Below are positions 9,725-22,204 of a stretch of DNA of 64,000 bases, piece by piece. The DNA lies in contig NW_004450460.1 in NCBI RefSeq assembly GCF_000321225.1, forward strand, positions 2,050,222 to 2,114,221. Direction: 5' to 3'. The notes beneath the pieces were generated by a model. The model did not search any database, was not told the origin of the DNA, and worked only from the letters and a program-made list of their open reading frames with translations. Position numbers and translations under genes: made by a program. Positions within the stretch are counted from its first letter, which is position 1; each line of letters opens with the position of its first letter. The DNA comes from Odobenus rosmarus divergens. Lineage: Eukaryota > Chordata > Mammalia > Carnivora > Odobenidae.

Positions 9725-11470
9725 CACTAGCTTTATTCAGCTATCACTCACATACCATACAACTCACCCATTGAAAGTGTGCAATTCGATGGTTTTTCGG
9801 ATATTCAGAGTTGTGCAACCGTCAGCACTATGCCGTTCCAGAGCATTTTCAGCACCCCTAAAACCCCATCCCCAGTAGCAACTCCTCCCCACCCCCTCCC
9901 TCCCGTGTCCCAACCCCAGGCAGCCACAGATCTGCTTTCCGTCTGTATGGATGTGCCTGTTCTGGACATTTTGTAGAGAATCAGACACCATGTGGCCTTT
10001 TGTCACTGCTTCTTATCACGGTGTCCTCCAGGTCCTTCCTTGAGCCGCAGATGCCAAGGCTCCACTCCCTCTTATGGCCAGGCAGTATTCTGTGGTGTGG
10101 CTAGAGCCCATTTTGTTGATCCTTGCGTCCGTTGATGGATATTTGGGCTATTTCCACTTTTCAGTCATTATGAATAATGTTGCCGTGAACATGAGGAGGC
10201 AAGCTTTTTATGAACATGTACTTTCACTTATGTTGAGTCTGCCCCAAGTTGCAAAATCGGTGGGTCGTAGGGGAGCTTGATGTTCAACCGCGTAAGGAGC
10301 CACCCGACGATTTCCCACAGTGGCTGCACCACCTTACCTTCCCACCAGCAATGTAGGAGGGCTCTGATTTTCCCCCCAGCCTAGCCAACACCTGTTACTG
10401 CGGGTCATGTTCACGTTGGGCCTCCTAGTGGGTATGAAGTAACATCTCATGGTTCTGATTGGTATTTCCCTGATGGCCAACGAGGTTGAGCATCTTTTCA
10501 TGTGCTCATTGGCCAGCTGTATCTCTCTTCTTTATGAAATGTCTACGTAGATGCTTTCCCCAACTTATACTGATCACCTCATTATTGGGCAACTAGAGTT
10601 CTTCATATATTCTAGACAAAAATCCCTTCTCAGCTGTATTTTCCCCCATTTTGTGGGTTGTCTTTTCACTTTCTTGATGGTGGCCTTTGACTCACAATGA
10701 ATTTTTTTTAACTTTGAAGAAGTCCAAATAAACTACTTTTTTCTCTTGAGGCTCTTGTTTTTAGTGTTGTAACTAAGTAGCAACATGCAAATCCAAGGTC
10801 ACAAAAATTTGTTCCTATTTTCTTCTAAGAGCTTTATAGCTTTAGCTCTTACATCTGAGTTTCTGATCCATTCGAGTTACCTTTTGTATAGGGTATGAGG
10901 TAGGAGTCTGGATTCATTCAGTGGCATACAGAGATCTAGTTATCCCAGCACCATTTGTTGAAAACACTGCTTTCCCCTCCCCCCCCCCATTGAATGATCT
11001 TGGCACCCATGTCAAAAACCAACTGACCATAAATGTGAGGTTTTACTTCTGGGCTTTCAATTCTATTCCGTTGATCCCTATGTCTGTGCTTAGGCCAGTA
11101 CCATACTGTCTTGGTTACTGTAGCTTTGTGGTAAGCTTTGAAATCCAGGAGCCTGAGTCCTGCAACCTTCACATGTAAGCTGCTCACCTGTGTCTGTCCC
11201 CTCAGTTGGGGCTGGGCCAAACCATGGGAACCAAATTGGGTCTTCCAGCTTTGTTCTTCTTTTGTCAAGATCGATTGGCTGTTCTGGGTCCCTCAAGTTT
11301 CCCTATGAACTCTAGGATCAGCTTGTCAATTTCTGCAGAGAAACCAGATGGGATTCTGAGAGGGGTGACAGTCTATCTGCAGATCATCTTGGGGAGTGTC
11401 AGCATCTCAACAACGTGAAGTCTTCTGGTCCATGAACATGGGATATCTTTCCTTTTTGTTTAGATCTTCT
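9725..11470 (-). mobile_element. L1 LINE, ancient (L1M class), ORF2 3' part plus 3' UTR
   Basis: Read on the plus strand this is a classic L1 in reverse. The 3'-UTR-like block (CACATACCATACAACTCACC, TGTGCAACCGTCAGCAC) is followed by reverse-complemented ORF2 (TTTCCCACAGTGGCTGCACC, GTTGAGCATCTTTTCATGTG, GGGTTGTCTTTTCACTTTC, CCCAGCACCATTTGTTGAAA, CCATGAACATGGGATATC). Frame is destroyed by many substitutions and indels. It contains an extra segment of about 65 bases at 11173-11240 that is not part of L1 (see findings). Confidence 0.9.
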
Positions 11471-13600
11471 CTTCTTATTTCTTTTGTTGATGCTGTGGGG
11501 TTTTTTGCAGCAGTGACCAGCAGCTGTCCTTCCTTCCCACCCACTGGTCCTGCCCAGCCCCCACACCCATACTCCCCAGAGCCTCCATGCTGCTCCCAGT
11601 CCTGAGCCCCTACGTCTGGGCTCCAGCAGTGCTCTCTGGTCCCAGCTTTGTGCAGCATACAATGTGTTGCTCGGGCCAGAGTCTCCTCACACCACTGGCT
11701 GGGGTATATACTCTCCTCCCCTCTGGGAATGCCCTCATGTCCTAGGGTGTTCCCGAGTTGCCCCAGGAGCTCTCTTCCTCACATGCCTTGGTCATCTGTC
11801 CCTCAGTGTGATGGTCACCCCCAGACTGTGGCTCCCAGAGGCCAGGGTGGCTCTACCATCTCACCCGCTCTGCACCCCAAGACTAGGCACAGGGCGTGGA
11901 AATCCCCGGAAGGTCTGCAGGAATAACTGAGCTGTTTCCTGGACAAGTCGTTTTATCACAGCCCTCCTCCCCCGCCCCCTGCCCCGATCGAGAGATGGTC
12001 CTTAATACCGAGTGAGGCATCTTGGAGCTTCATCACCAGGAACACAGGACTTTGGCAGCTTACAAAAGGAACTTGATTTTTCAGATTTCCTTTCAACTCC
12101 TTCCTTTCAAGGTCTCAAATCTGGTCTGTAGCCCTAGAGGGGAGGGTTCTGGCATTGCTTATGAGGAGGGCACCTTGGAGGGGAGGCAGAACTGGCTGGT
12201 GGTGAGCTTGCCTGGAGCAGTGGCAGGTGGCTGGGGCTGTTAGCTGCTCACCTGCGTCCAGCCCTTAGATGGGTTTGTTTAGACCAAATTCGGTCACGGA
12301 TAGCTGGTATGCCCCAGCCTCATGGGGTCTCTCTCCCCTTCGGGAAAGAGGTACCTATTCCCTGTATTCCCTGCCCCTCAGAAAGCCAAGGAGGGGACTA
12401 GGTCCAAGGAGGCAGTGGCTTATGTCCTTTGGGAACCTGGGGGGGAGGGGCATTGTGCCCACGTCACCTCATTCAAGCGGTGGGTATTGCTCCTTCTCCT
12501 CAGTCCTCCACAAACCCTGCGCTTATTGAGCACTTCTGTGTGCCAGGCCCTCTGCTAGTTGTGGTGGGGTGCGGGTGGGGTGCTGGTGCTCCCTGACCGC
12601 AGGGCTGCCTGGCCTCGGGGATATCACTACAGGCTGGCTGGGGCCCAGGCCAGAATGGGGATAGCAGCACCCCAACACTGTGGGGGGTCCGAGCAGGGCC
12701 TCCAGTAGTCACGGTGAGGTGTTCTGGGGCAGAGAAGAGGGCTCGCTGCCCACCTGCCTCCCCCAGGGCGCCAGGCCGGGTTGCGGGCCAGCCCAGAGCA
12801 CCCTGCCCTGGCACCCATAGGCCTGGCTGCCAGACTCTCTGAGCCTCACCCCCACCTCATAAGATGGGGGTAGGTCGAGGAGCTTTGAGGGCTGCCATTC
12901 CTCTTGGAATATGCATATGGGATAGAAAGGGGCCCGCAGTGGGAGTCCCCCCCGCCATGACCACCACAGCCTGAGCACTTCTTCCCCCTTCAGCAGCCGT
13001 ACCCAGCGGCCAGGATGCCAGAGGAGCTGAGCTCCCGGACCATCTCCACATACGCCTCTCTTGCAGCCTCCTGGCATGGGGCATGTGTGCACCTTGTCCC
13101 TTGGAGAGTCCTCTGCTGGACATGGGGAGGAGGCTGTGAGGGACATGGAAGGACTCCCACCTCTGCCTCCCCGTGAGGCTCTTGTCAGAGTGAGGTCAGC
13201 TCCCTGGAAGACCCCTCATTGTAAATGGGGTTGGGCTGGGGGATCCGGGTGGGGATGAGGAGCCAGAGGACCCCCCTGTGCGGTCCCAGGCACTGGGGAG
13301 GCAGCCCGCCGAAGACCCCCACCCCTGCACCAAGAGCCACGTCACGAAGTGTTTGGCATTTGGGAATTTTATGTTAGGGAGGGATGAATGAGCCTCTGAA
13401 ATGGGATCCGAGAGTAGCTAGGACCCTGCCTGAGATGCGGCTTCTGTGGACTGAGCGTGGGGAGCCCCCACTCCTCCCGGCGCCCCAGGCCAGCCGGACC
13501 TGCATTCCGCTCCTCCTCCTGCCTTCTGGAAGCGTTCCCTGAATCACAGTGTTCGCTGCGCTCCGTCGGGCCCTTCTGGGCTCTTCCTCTGCTGTTTGCC
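11471..13600. other. Intron sequence; L2 remnant near 12522-12600
   Basis: Mostly unique GC-rich sequence. CTTATTGAGCACTTCTGTG at 12521-12539, followed by TGCCAGGCCCTCTGC, is an antisense L2 3' end. The stretch 12242-12300 shares sequence with an insertion inside the L1 at 11178. No gene recognised. Confidence 0.55.
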
Positions 13601-13750
13601 ATAAAAACGCTCCGGTCATCTTTTCCGCTGTGGTTTTTATTGTTTTATTTTATTATTCCAGCTATATTAAGTTGGGAAGAGCTACAGAAATGTTTTTTTC
13701 TCCCCCAGATTCCAGAACAAGTCGTAGCCATTGTAGATGTTAATTAATCC
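13600..13750. other. AT-rich island, candidate conserved non-coding element
   Basis: Abrupt drop in GC in an otherwise GC-rich intron, with no recognisable transposon (CCATAAAAACGCTCC, TATATTAAGTTGGG, GTAGATGTTAATTAATC). Flanked on the right by a C-run and a CA microsatellite. Conservation is only suspected. Confidence 0.3.
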
Positions 13751-13759
13751 CCCCCCCCG

Positions 13760-13760
<1 letters not shown>

Positions 13761-13790
<30 letters not shown>
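13761..13790. repeat. (CA)15 dinucleotide microsatellite
   Basis: Fifteen perfect CA repeats, preceded by a C-rich run at 13749-13758. Confidence 0.97.
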
Positions 13791-13793
<3 letters not shown>

Positions 13794-16700
13794 ATGTGTT
13801 CTCCAGCATCGTCCTCCCCGCTGCAAATGGGCGTCTCAAGGACAGGAGCTGGAACAGGTCTCTGTTTCCCCCACTCCCATCCAGCGCGAGAAAAAAGTGA
13901 GCTCAGATCATGGGTCAGCCCTGTTTCTGGAGGCCATGGCCACAGGCGCTGCTGGCCCCTGGCTGGGCTGGGCTGCAGTGGAAGCCAAGTGCAGGGTGAA
14001 GGCCTGGGGAGGAATCTGGGTTCTTTTGGCTGCTGGTAAGATTATCCATTAAATCCATATTCCTCACTGTAGAGTTCACGTATTCAGAGAATATCCCGTA
14101 TTCTGGCCGTCTTACGTTTCTGCAATATTGCTTCCAGATGGGCAAACAGAGCCCGGCTCTTGCAGATGCTACGGCCCAGCGTGCCGCTCACCAGCGCGCC
14201 TTTGTTCTGTCCCCAGTCACTTGGGGGTGGGGGTGGGGGTGCCAGGCTTGCGGTCCCCGGCCCCACGAGAGCCTCTACGAGACTCGGGTAACACAGCCTG
14301 AGCCTGTCCCCTCGTCAGGGCCTGTTACAGCCGTGGCACCGTCCTGGCCCCACCCATGCCCAGGCTGCAAGAATCCTGCTGGCCCGCCTCCCCGCCCCCC
14401 CCACCCCCTCCCGGGGAGAAGTCAGACAGGAGCCTTTTAGCATTCTGCACCTGACTGGCTTGGGGTAGGTTCCATTGCCCTTGCAGCCCACCCGCCTCAG
14501 GCAGCCTGAGCACCGGGGCCAGCCCTCGAGGCCCTGCCCAGCCCCCGCAAGTCCCCATGTGTGCTGTGACCAGGCAGCCTGCTGGGCTGTGGGCTCTAGG
14601 CTTCCTGCGGTGGCTCCTCTGGTGGACTGAGTGTGCTCTGGGGGACTCAGGGCAGCCGGGGGCCATTCTGTGATCAGTGGACATAAAGGCCTGCTCTGTG
14701 CTTCTCCAGCTCGTCTCGGGGTCCGCTGGGCTGGGCTCTGCGTGGATGGAAGGGCTTTCAACGTGGCAAGTGTTGACAGACAGGTGGGGGGTGAGGGGTC
14801 AGTCATGGAGGGTTCGCAGAGACAGAGTTGCAAAGGAGGAGATGGCGTGCGGACGCACACAACGCGGCTAGGCCGTGAGTGCTGAAAGAGTGGGTGGAGG
14901 TGTCTGGTGGCAGAGGACCTCGAAGGCCAGCTAAGGAGTCCCACCATCATCGTTCAAATGGCAGCATTCCTTTCTTAAGCAAGAAAACCATGCAGACAGA
15001 TGTGCCTTTCTTTCCCCAAAAGTCCGGGCCCCGGGACCGGAGTCCTGGTTCCCTCACACACGTGGCCTCCCGCTTTGCCTGGCTCTTGCCCGGAGCCCAT
15101 GCCGGTGCTGCACACACAGCCGTGAGGCGTGGCGGCCCCCGAGCGCGCCCACTGTTGGCGTAGGTGAGAGGCAGCAGGATGGATGTGCCGGCGGTGACAC
15201 CTGGCAGCCAGGGACAGCCGGCCTGCTGGGCCCAGCACCCGCGGATACTGCGGGAAGCTCTTGGCAAGGGCACTTGGTGGCACCAGCACCACTGACAGAC
15301 CGGGAGCACCAGCACAGAGACATTCAGCCACCCACCTCGAGCCTCAGAGCTGGAAGGCAGCCAGCAGATGGGAGGGATGTCCGGGGATGTCCAGGGGGCA
15401 GATGGGAGGGAGTCTGGGGAGGACCATCCTGCAGCTGCCCGGGCAGGGCTCCTGGGACAAGAGAGGACGGGGAGGAGCTGGGAGCCGACCAGAGCTCTAG
15501 GGCCCGGTACCTACTGTGTGTGGGGGGCCCGGGGAGAGGGGGACGGCCAGAGGCCTTGGGTTCCAGCACACCCTGAGAAAGGCCCAGGCCTCCTTCGTCC
15601 TGCCCTCCTGGGGTCTCTTCCCATGCCAGCCTTGGGAAACCGGTGATCCCCTCAGTGGTCAGATCTAGGACTTCTCGCTAGGGGACTGGGTACTGGCTGG
15701 GGTGGCATAGAGAGCCTTCCTGGGGCCCTGCGATACCACACTCTGTCCTTCTGGCCACGTTTCTGCTGCCTCTGAGGGTTGACCAGCCAGGGGGGAGGGG
15801 TGGGGGCGGGCCCTGTCAACCTGAAAGCCACCTGGCCTTCCGGGGTGCAGGAGCAGCACCTGAGCCCAAGCTCCGGTGGTTGACTGGGCAGGGGGCAGCC
15901 AGGTCAGAAACCATGCTGATGCAGACCTCAAAACCATCCCCTGGGGTCTCCGTCAGCCCCTGACGGCTGGCTCGCTGTGATGGATGGCAGGGAGAGGCCA
16001 CCCTTGCCCCGGGGACAAATTTTGGACTTGACTACCTGAGATAAAACCGCTTCCCTGACAACCTCAGACTTGCAGCTTTGGGATTAATTCCCTCCCGTAA
16101 GGGCACACGCCAGAGGGTGTAAGCCTCCCCACTCCCCCGCAGGCCTGTGCCCTGCCCTTGACCTGCCCTGCAGCGGGAGGAGCAGGACAGGCGGTCAGCC
16201 AGGCATGGACCCGCCTGCGGAGGTCAGACCCTCTGTCCCTCAGTCACCTCATCTGTCCTGGTGGCTAGGCCCCCATTAATTGCTGCTTGTATCACAATTT
16301 TTCACCTGGGGGCTGGTCGCGCATAACCCCACAGCAGGACGCACCCAGTCGGGGCCAGGCTCTGGTGGCTCTCACCGGGGCCCCCTCGACGTCCTCAGAC
16401 ATGCCATGGCTCATCGGGGGTCCCCCCGGAGGGACACGGTGAGCTGGCCCTCGCCACAGCAGAGTAAGGCAGGCCATACGTACAGCCCCTGGAGGAGCTC
16501 CCAGGTCTTGATGTCGGGTGCAGAGGAGTCTGTGAACCCTGGACTAGTCAGCAGGGCTGAGGACCTTGCTGAGGAACAAACAGCCCCGAGCTCTCGCTGG
16601 CTCTCCTGCTGCTCGTCCCATGTGGGCTGACACATGGGAGCCCCGGCCACTGCGCCAGCAGGAATAGAGAGCCCAGAGGGATGAGGTGAGGGATTTGGGG

Positions 16701-17220
16701 TCTCTTGTGTCATCAGAGTCTGGGGACCAGGGAGCGGGGACCTGGGGATCAAGACTGAGGCTGGCTTTCTAGAGGGGCTCTGGCCCTGACCGTCACGGCG
16801 ACGGCGTGACGCTGAGCGGGCCTCTAGCCCCCAGCCCCCCAACCTGTGCCGCTCACCGTGGGGAGCCCCGGGTCCACATCCTGCCCCATCACCCACAGGC
16901 CTGACATTTAATGTCCCCGAGGGTCAGCTTGGGGAGCACGAGACCTTCCCTGCAGGACTGTGCGTGAGTGTCCCTGAGACTCGTTCCCACGAAGGGCCGG
17001 CCCTGTGAGCACGTGAGGCACACACATCATGGGGGTTGTATTGTTACTGACGTGCTAGCCCCGCGGCCTCTGCCCTCTGCAGCGCCTTCTCACGGCCCGC
17101 AGGTGTGTAGACGCCCGCACCTGGGCCCCGAAAAGTTAATGGTCAGCCGGAGCCCCCGCCCCACACCAGCAGTCCTGCTGGCTGGTGACGCAGCCCCACT
17201 GGGAACCAAGCTGCCCTGGG
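13791..17220. other. Intron sequence without a gene
   Basis: GC-rich unique sequence. No transposon could be named with confidence and no exon was recognised. Confidence 0.5.
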
Positions 17221-17370
17221 GGCTCGGAGGACGGACTGGGGGCTCAGAGGATGGACGGGGCAGTGAGGGGGGCTCGGAGGATGGACGGGGCAGTGAGGGG
17301 GGCTTGGAAGACAGACGGGGGGCTCGGAGGATGGACGGGGCAGTGAGGGGGGCTCGGAGGATGGACAGGG
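17221..17370. repeat. Modular 20/30-bp minisatellite
   Basis: Six consecutive units start with GGCT(C/T)(G/A)GA(G/A)GA at 17221, 17241, 17271, 17301, 17321 and 17351, with lengths 20, 30, 30, 20, 30 and 20. Long units are the short unit plus a 10-base CAGTGAGGGG module. All lengths are multiples of 10. Confidence 0.95.
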
Positions 17371-20300
17371 AGGGGAGGTCAGGAGGACGAAGGGGCCCTG
17401 AGCAGAACGCCTCTCTCTTTCCTCTCACCCCCCTCCAGTAGGGCAAACCCCCACCCTGCAGGGGCGAGGCGGCGGGGGCTACTCCCAGCATTGTCCCTCA
17501 GACTCAGGGGCTCAGGCGGGCCCCCTCGGCAGCATTCAAGGCTGTCCAGGAGGAGGGGGCTTCAGAAGGCAGCCGGCGGATCACCCGGAGCGGGCGGGTT
17601 AGCAGCTGGGCCTGAGCTCCCACTTCACTATACTCTGTTTCTCCAAAACACTCAGTATTCAAAAGCCAGCAAAAGGAGACTCGGAGGTGGCCACGGTAGA
17701 GTTCTTCCCTCCCTCCAGGCTTTCCGGCCCTTTCCCTGTCCTCAAGAGCCATTACCTGTGCCTGCCCCACTGGGCCCCATGGCCCCACCGGCCCCCGCCG
17801 GGCCCCACAGCCCCACCGGGCCCCACCGCCTGGGCTCGGAGGAGGCTGGGGCTGGGGGAGGGGAGCTCCAGGAAGTCACAGCCCTCCCCCCACCCTGTAT
17901 TCAGGAAAGTTCCGCAGGCCCCACTGACTGGCTTCTTATTTTGTTCTAACCACAAGCTCTCAGAAGAGCAGAAGCAAAGGTCCCCCAGGACAACATCAGG
18001 GAGGGGAGAGGCAGGAACGCTGCCCTGAGGGGCCAGGGCACAGGACGGAGAGCCTGTCTGCGGCCTGGGGGCCCAGGACCTGCAGCTCTGAGTCCCCCCA
18101 GAGTAGGGACTCCTCATCGGGGTACTTGTGGGGTCCTAGAAAAAGCACTAAACTTGGCTCCGGAGGGCTGGGAAGGGCGCGTCTGCGGTAGAAGCATTTC
18201 TTGCTTTGTTCTCTTGCAAGGGTGTAGCCCCGGCAGCTCCCGGCTTGGGGTTGATCCCTTCTCTCAAGGTGAGCTCTGGGTTCACAGGCTGACATGCCTG
18301 GCCTGGATTAAACCCCTTGAGGACCAGCCCCAGCCTGCAGGGTGGGGCTCAGAGCCACGGTCGAGCCCCCAGCCCCTTCTGACCACCACCTTCCTTCTCA
18401 CAAGCACCCTGCAGCCCCTGGCAGGCCCCGTGCTCAGCCTCCCTGCCTCGGGGCTGAGGCCCCTCCTCATCCCTCTGTGTCCACGGGGCCTCCCCACCCA
18501 CCCACCGACCTCCACCGCAAGCTTTATGGGATGCAGCTCCCAGAATGTGGATGCCAAGGAAGAAGGGCAGGGATGGCTTGGCTCCAGGGGTTGGCTTGCA
18601 ACGGCTATAAGGTTGACAGAAGCCGTCAGGGAGAGCCAGGACCCCAAGCCGAAGATCCTTGGACCATGTGCACAACATGGGCCCACTGTTCAGTGCCAAG
18701 GGGGTCTGTCACAGGAAGGGCAGCTGCAGTGAGGACCACACTAAGGTGTCGCCGCCCACCCTGGTAATGACCCCACCCTGCCCAGGGAGGGTCATCTGCA
18801 GGTGCCCTCCGCGCGGTCAGCCCTCCCTGAGTACATGCTGGGGGCTGCCGACCCCTCAGGCCCCTACCAGGCCGCCTCCGCGCTGGGCACTTTGGGACAC
18901 GGCGCCGGCCTCCCAAGGCTCCGCTTCCGTGTTTCTCAGGCGGGCTGACAAGCCTCGTGACCACAAACGAGAGTTTATGAGCACACATAGGTAGCCCTTC
19001 CCGAGAGGTGATGGTGGTTAACCCTGTTGTCACGCCTGGTGCACGGGTTCTCAGAGCTTAGAGAACACAGGAGTTGGGAGGACGGTCCTGGCTTTGCCAG
19101 CCCCGCGCCGATATGCTGCCTGCTGGGCGGCTGGCCTTGCCTGGTGACCCCGGGGCCCACCGGTGGCCCCCAGAGCTGAGGCGGCCGGGCCCAGCGCTTC
19201 AGGCTGCGTGCCGGGTGCCTCCGGAGAAACACACAGCCCCACTTTGGCCGTGACCTCCGGAGGCACCCGAATTTTCTATAATCTTCAGTCACGGAAGGGC
19301 GGATATGAACACAGATGGAACTCTTATCGCAGATGTCTGACCAGGTCATGCACATGTGCAGATCCACGGCGCCTGACCCCTCTCGTGCCCTTCGGGGGCG
19401 GGGGCCGCCCCATCCAAGCACACCGAGCCTCACAACCTCGCCAAACTGGCTCCCGAAACAACGCGCTTCCCTCCACCTTGCTGGTGGCTGCCGCCCAAAG
19501 CTGTGGGCTCAGGGGAGGCTGGCGCGGGGACCCTCCTGGTACCTCAGAGGGCACAGGGCTCTTCCAGATTGATCGTGTGTGCAGAGCTTAGCGGCTTGGG
19601 ACAAACCAAAGGTCCCTGTCGTGTATTATCTTTACACAGGATCGGTGTCCCGAAAGGCTCGCGTGTGTCGGCGGCGCTACATATCCGGCGGATATGTACA
19701 CGCAAGCACACATCCCTGGCCCAGCTGCCTTCCGGGGCCAGGCTGAGGTCAGGCCTCCTTCAGGCCAAGCCCACGCTGGCCTTGTGCGGGGACAGCTGAA
19801 GGCCAGGAGGAGGCCACTGGCCTTGGGAGAGCCTCCCGGAGCAGAGGCGTCCCCCTCGAAGGTCACCTGGCTGCTCTCTGCAAGGGGAGTGGGCCCCGGG
19901 GCCCGGCCAGCACCCGCAGTCAGCGGTTAACCCCTGCCTGCCAGAGCGCTGAGTTCCTGAACGGGCCTTCTCTGAGCCTCGTCCGTTGGGGACAAGAGTG
20001 GCTTCTCCCTGGCCCCGGGAAATGGGAGCTAAAGCGTAAGCAGAGGCGGCCACTCCCCGGTGGCAGGCCTGGCTTCCAGAACCCAGGGCCCCGAGCCTTC
20101 TGGGGAGTTCCCAGCGAGTCTCCTGCAGCCTGCGGCGAGAAGTCACGCCTTTGGAGCACGGGGGGCGGCTGTCCCTCGTTTTTCTCACTAAGTAGGGTCA
20201 GGGTGGGGAGCAGCCCTTGCTGGGCATTGGAGGCCAGCGTAGACCCCGAGGCCACCGAGGTTTGGTATGGAGGGAGGAGAGGTGGTCCTCCTGGGTTTCC

Positions 20301-20690
20301 CCACCCCAGAGGCCAAGCCAGGTTCCCCCCTTCTGGCCTCCCCAGCTTTCCAGCTCTGAGCCACAGACAATCCCGGGTACTTGCAGGGGCCCCGCCCAGA
20401 TGCGAGAAAGGGGTTTTGTCTCTGGAAGCTTGTAAGGAGTTAAAAAGGCAGGGAGGGGGCCGGCAGGGGCCTCTGCTTCAGGTTCTCCATTCTGAATGTC
20501 AAGAGACAGGCTGCCTGGGCCAGACCAACTCCAGGGAGACAACCGGACAAGTTACAAAACATCCAGCAGCATCCACGACTAATTTCTTCCCCTGTTTGTC
20601 CTGCGGAGGAGGCCTGAGTTAAAAGGCACTGCTTTGGGGGTTGAAAGGCTCCCTGCGGGGGTCTGCGTGCAAGGGGACCCCAAGCCTTTG
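17371..20690. other. Intron sequence without a gene; one perfect inverted repeat
   Basis: GC-rich unique sequence. The only structured item seen is a 15-bp perfect inverted repeat at 19212-19226 / 19255-19269. No named transposon, RNA gene or exon. Confidence 0.5.
19212..19269. repeat. Perfect 15-bp inverted repeat with 28-base loop
   Basis: CGGGTGCCTCCGGAG at 19212-19226 is the exact reverse complement of CTCCGGAGGCACCCG at 19255-19269. Pairing stops on both sides. It could form a hairpin in RNA of either strand or a cruciform in DNA. Confidence 0.95.
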
Positions 20691-20930
20691 CAGCTTTTGT
20701 TCAAGGCCGCTAATAAGCCGACTCCCGCTGGGCGCTTTGAGGGCCTGAGGCCGCCATTCCAGGGCCCTGCTCGGCCGCCCCTTTTCCGAGTGCCGGCCAA
20801 TCTCCGTCTCCAGCGCCAGCAATGGAGGCTGTGCCCCTCATTTCCCCCGTCCATGGTGTGAGTGGAATTAGCAGATTGCATCAAGAAATATTTCTAGGGA
20901 TTTACATTCCGGTGGTCAAGAGGCTTCTCG
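20690..20930. promoter_or_regulatory. CpG-rich cluster with YY1-like and CCAAT motifs, candidate regulatory element
   Basis: By-eye count gives about 11 CpGs in 125 bases at 20700-20825. GCCGCCAT at 20750-20757 fits the YY1 core on the minus strand and CCAAT lies at 20797-20801. An AT-richer stretch without a recognisable transposon follows (GAATTAGCAGATTGCATC). Function is inferred from motif content only. Confidence 0.3.
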
Positions 20931-22204
20931 TGGCTTTTCTCCTGCGTGCAGGGGTGGGAGGCGCCCCGCAGAGCTGGGCAGGGGGAGGTGGGGGCGGGCC
21001 TCGGGGGTCACCGTCCTTGTCCCCACGGAGCCTTTATGAGGACCCCCTCCACTCCGCAGCAAACAATGTGAGGCAGTCATTCTCCAGGGCTGTTTGTCCT
21101 CCCCGACAGCTGCTGGGGTGGCCTCCCCGGCTGGGCCCCGGCGCAGGCTCTGAGGGGGCGCCAAGCCCACCCGGAGTCATCCTTCTGTCTGTCCCTTCTG
21201 TCTGCTGCACGGAAGGGACAGACAGGTCTCTTCTGCAAATGGGCTGTCCAGGCCCTTCCGAGACCTCTGTCCCTTTCTTCCAGCTCAGGGAAGCCCCGGA
21301 ATGGGCTCATCTTGGGGTGGCTCAAGAGACCCAGCTCTGCTGCCCAGAACCCAGCATGGGCCCAGGACCCCTCGGGGACACCCTCACTGGAAGCCCAAGA
21401 GGTCCTGCTCCATCCCTGTCATCCCCACCCCGCCCCCCGTCCCCCGGGGCACGTGCACTGAGGGCTTCCCACCACACCGTCAGTGACCGCCTCCGCGTCC
21501 GCCGGGCCTCCTGGCCCACACCGCGTTGCACGGCCACTGCATACAGGGAGCACACAGCCTCCTGGGGTCCCGCCTGGCGCAGGCCTTGGGAAGCCCCACA
21601 CCCCCTCAGCACAGGGCTGATTCCTGAGGTCCCCGTGTGGGCTGGCCTGGGCAAGTCAGGGCATGGGGGGTGGGGAGCCGCAGAGCCGACACACCCTGCC
21701 CCCAGAGCTCCCAGGTGACGTGACATCACATCAGGTTGACAGGTGACGAAAAGCGGGCTGGGTGAGGGCAGGAAAGGATAGGGGGCTGGGGTGGGGCTGG
21801 GCGTGTCTCTTCAGCTCCGGGGGTGACGGCTTCCCCATGGGGGTGACAGCAGGCAGGGCCGAGGGAGGCCAGCCATGCTAGGGATGGGAGTGCCAGCTGG
21901 GGCGGGGGCGCTCTGGGCCCCGAGGGAGCGCTGAAGTAGGCCAAGCTGCGGGGTCCAGGTCCCGAGCGCCACGGCAGCTCCGGAGGCTGTGACAGAGGGG
22001 GTGACCCTCGGCAGAGCCAGGATCCGGGTACACCCTGGTCCTGCCATGCCAGGGGCAGGTGTAGCCGCTAAGCAAGCTTGGAGCACCATGTGCCTATGAC
22101 AACTGCCCACCCCCCCGGCCTGGGGGACACATGAGGGGTCACAGACTCTCAGCCTCCAAGGGTCATTGGGCCTCTTGGGGCAATGGAGGTGCGTGAACCC
22201 TCCC
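20931..22204. other. Intron sequence without a gene
   Basis: GC-rich unique sequence, no recognisable feature. The 298-codon open frame crossing it lacks any family resemblance and is treated as chance. Confidence 0.5.

Noticed and set aside
11175..11205. GTAAG...CCCCTCAG as a mini-intron
   Set aside because: Only about 30 bases, too short for a spliceosomal intron, and inside a dead L1.
20822..21718. 298-codon open frame starting in the CpG/YY1 cluster
   Set aside because: Tempting because of the nearby promoter-like motifs, but the translation is low complexity with no recognisable domain, and alternative frames are also open.
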